Below the pieces are notes generated by a model. The model ran no database searches. It had not been told where the DNA came from and saw nothing but the letters and a program-made list of their open reading frames with translations. Position numbers and translations under genes: made by a program. From Hymenobacter sp. UV11 (lineage in GTDB: Bacteria; Bacteroidota; Bacteroidia; Cytophagales; Hymenobacteraceae): a stretch of 64,000 nt of DNA. Below, piece by piece: positions 62,318-64,000 of the stretch (position 1 is the stretch's first letter; every line of letters begins with the position of its first letter). Location of the stretch: positions 310,001-374,000 of the forward strand of contig NZ_SRII01000006.1 of the NCBI RefSeq assembly GCF_004684095.1, in the 5' to 3' direction.

Positions 62318-63973
62318 CTATTCATCCAAATACTGGTGTACAAACTTAATAGCCATGCTGCCCTCGCCCACGGCCGAGGCCACGCGGGCCATGGCGCCGG
62401 CGCGGCCATCGCCAGCGGCAAACATGCCGGGTACGCACGTTTCGAGCAAGTAGGGCTCACGGTCTTTTTTCCAGGAAGCTTGGTAGCGCGGGTCGGCCAC
62501 GAGGTCGCGGCCGGTGAGCAGGTAGCCCTTGGGGTCGCAGATGGCCAGGTGGCACACCCACTCGGTGCTGGGTTTGGCCCCAATGAAGATAAACAGCGCC
62601 CGGGCGGGCCGCTTTTCGGGCTCCTGGCCGGCTTGCTGAATGACCACGGCTTCGAGCGCGTGCTCGCCGCAGGCTTCGCGCACTTGAGTGTGGGGTAGGA
62701 TTTCGATGTTGGGCGTTTGAGCAATCTGCTCAATCAGGTAGGCCGACATGCTGGCGGCCAGGCTCTCACCCCGAATCACGATGAACACCCGCGAGGCAAA
62801 CGTGGCCAGGTACATGGCCGCCTGCCCGGCCGAATTGCCCCCGCCAATAATGTACACCGGCTGGTTGCTGCAGCTGCGCGCCTCGGTGCGCGCCGCCCCG
62901 TAGTACACGCCCGCCCCGCTGAGGCGCGCCAGGCCCGGCGCCTCCAGCACGCGGTAGCTGACGCCGGTGGTGAGCACCACGGCACGGGCCTTTATCTCCG
63001 TTTTATCACTCAAAGTCAGCACCTTGTAGCCGTCCTGAATGCAAAGGTCAACTACCTCCTGCGGGGCCATAAACTCGGCGCCCAGGCGGGTGGCCTGGCT
63101 CCAGGCGCGGTGAGCCAACTCGGCCCCGCTGAGGCCGGTCGGGAAACCCAGGTAGTTTTCGATGCGCGACGACGAGCCGGCCTGCCCGCCGGGCGTTTGC
63201 CGCTCGATGATGAGCGTTTTCAGGCCCTCTGAAGCGCCGTACACGGCGGCGGCCAGCCCGGCCGGGCCGGCGCCTATTACCACCACATCATACAGGTCTT
63301 GCTTGGCCTCGACCAGCAGGCCCAGGTGGCGGGCCAGCTCGGGCTTGTCGGGCTTGGCCACGGCCTGGCCATCAGGGCAAATGACAAACGGCAGGTCTTC
63401 GGGCGTGAAGCCGTTGGCTTCCATCAGCACTTTAGCCTCAGCATCCTTCTCAAAATCAAGCCATTGGTAGCTCACCATATAGCCGCTGAGAAAATCCTTG
63501 AGCTCGTGCGAGAGCGGCGACCACTGAAACCCAATGAGCCGCACACCCACAAATGCCGGCCGGTACGTGACCTGCCAGCTGGCCAACAAATCGTGCAAGG
63601 TGGGGTAGAGCAGCTGCTCGGGCGGGTCCCAGGGCTTGAGTAAATAGTAGTCGAGTTGCGCCGAATTGATGGCCTTGATAGCGGCCGTGGTATCGGCGTA
63701 GGCCGTGAGCAGCACGCGCTTAGCTTCCGGAAAAAGCTCGCGGGCACGGGTCAACACCTCTACCCCCTCTACCTCGGGCATGCGCTGGTCGGCCAGCACC
63801 AGAGCCAGCGGCTCGGCTCGGGCGCGCAGCTCGGTGAGGGTGCTGAGGGCCTCGGGGCCGGAATTGACGCTCAGGATGCGGTAGTCCTGGCGAAATTCCT
63901 GGCGCAGGTCGCGCGTGATGGCCGCCAGCACCTGGGCGTCGTCATCAACGGTAAGGATAATGGGCTTTTTCAT
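62318..63973 (-). CDS. Response regulator fused to thioredoxin-reductase-like flavoprotein, CxxC lost
   Basis: A 551-residue protein. Residues 1-125 are a receiver domain (Asp62 in LADQRMPEVEG, Lys113). A thioredoxin/glutaredoxin-like segment follows (about 145-225), then a two-domain FAD/NAD(P) flavoprotein from 228: GAGPAGLA (234-241), GGQAGSSSRIENYLGFP, NADPH motif GGGNSAG (377-383) and AGDGRAG near the C-terminus. At the place of the redox CATC of thioredoxin reductase, the sequence is GAARTEARSC, so the active-site disulfide is absent. This combination is annotated in other genomes as a fused response regulator/thioredoxin-disulfide reductase, but its reaction is unknown. Confidence 0.88.
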   Translation of the reverse strand: MKKPIILTVDDDAQVLAAITRDLRQEFRQDYRILSVNSGPEALSTLTELRARAEPLALVLADQRMPEVEGVEVLTRARELFPEAKRVLLTAYADTTAAIKAINSAQLDYYLLKPWDPPEQLLYPTLHDLLASWQVTYRPAFVGVRLIGFQWSPLSHELKDFLSGYMVSYQWLDFEKDAEAKVLMEANGFTPEDLPFVICPDGQAVAKPDKPELARHLGLLVEAKQDLYDVVVIGAGPAGLAAAVYGASEGLKTLIIERQTPGGQAGSSSRIENYLGFPTGLSGAELAHRAWSQATRLGAEFMAPQEVVDLCIQDGYKVLTLSDKTEIKARAVVLTTGVSYRVLEAPGLARLSGAGVYYGAARTEARSCSNQPVYIIGGGNSAGQAAMYLATFASRVFIVIRGESLAASMSAYLIEQIAQTPNIEILPHTQVREACGEHALEAVVIQQAGQEPEKRPARALFIFIGAKPSTEWVCHLAICDPKGYLLTGRDLVADPRYQASWKKDREPYLLETCVPGMFAAGDGRAGAMARVASAVGEGSMAIKFVHQYLDE

Positions 63974-63978
63974 AAGAA

Positions 63979-64000
63979 TGTGCGGTAAGCTTTAGCTTGC
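63979..64000. repeat. Single arm of a GGTAAGCTTTAGCTTGCC-family repeat (cut by window end)
   Basis: TGTGCGGTAAGCTTTAGCTT and the following GC match the arm at 47445-47466. The other arm would lie beyond 64000. The distance to the ATG at 63973 is 5 bases, as for the M28 gene. Confidence 0.85.

Overview
The window is GC-rich bacterial chromosome with dense, short-spaced genes and no rRNA, tRNA, CRISPR array, phage module or insertion sequence that I could recognise. Several signs point to Bacteroidota, most likely Hymenobacter or a close relative: promoters with the TAnnTTTG -7 box, a PafA-type phosphatase, a PorT-like outer-membrane barrel, a Brp/Blh carotene dioxygenase, PAS histidine kinases of the SHN-RSH type, few Shine-Dalgarno sequences, and high GC. 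The genus is an inference; the phylum is fairly secure.

Layout. 1-3720: ArsR-type regulator, glutamyl-tRNA reductase (hemA) and a divergent sensor kinase. 3780-10253 (minus): a nucleotide-sugar block with RmlA, a WbpP-like epimerase, RmlB, GalE, a WbpO/TviB-like dehydrogenase and a WbpD/WlbB-like acetyltransferase, which together could supply dTDP-4-keto-6-deoxyglucose and UDP-HexNAc/uronate precursors for a surface glycan. 10281-21790: a Uma2 protein, then membrane glycosyltransferase-like proteins (DUF2079, two GT39-like), a GtrB-type GT2, a methyltransferase, a secreted unknown, and two paralogous lipoproteins that bracket two polytopic membrane proteins. 21828-22105 looks like a decayed gene.

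22264-26848 (minus) is the most unusual region: response regulator, PAS histidine kinase, second response regulator, a Brp/Blh retinal-forming dioxygenase, and a response regulator fused to a BLUF blue-light sensor with all its key flavin-site residues. It reads as a photosensory and retinal module. After an AT-rich gap, 27443-43800 is mostly housekeeping and envelope genes (3-hydroxyanthranilate dioxygenase, signal peptidase, PafA, pyrophosphatase, DUF937-OmpA fusion, NAD(P)HX repair enzyme, MsrB, serine dehydratase, a channel-like protein). 43857-48000 holds LutB, a GxxExxY nuclease-like gene boxed between inverted repeats, an M28 peptidase and IspF. 48311-55460 is a TetR-TolC-MFP-RND efflux operon with a clear operator. 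55577-63973 ends with an ACP-like protein whose carrier serine is replaced by threonine, DUF1232, NlpC/P60, a small HExxH protein, an SDR, DUF421, a PlsC acyltransferase and a REC-thioredoxin-reductase-like fusion without its CxxC.

Two genome-scale patterns cut across the genes. First, many intergenic gaps hold long, often perfect inverted repeats from at least six unrelated sequence families, frequently touching or supplying the stop codons of neighbouring genes. Second, the heptamer CTACCCC/GGGGTAG occurs about 90 times by eye, on both strands and inside as well as outside genes, far above what base composition would suggest.
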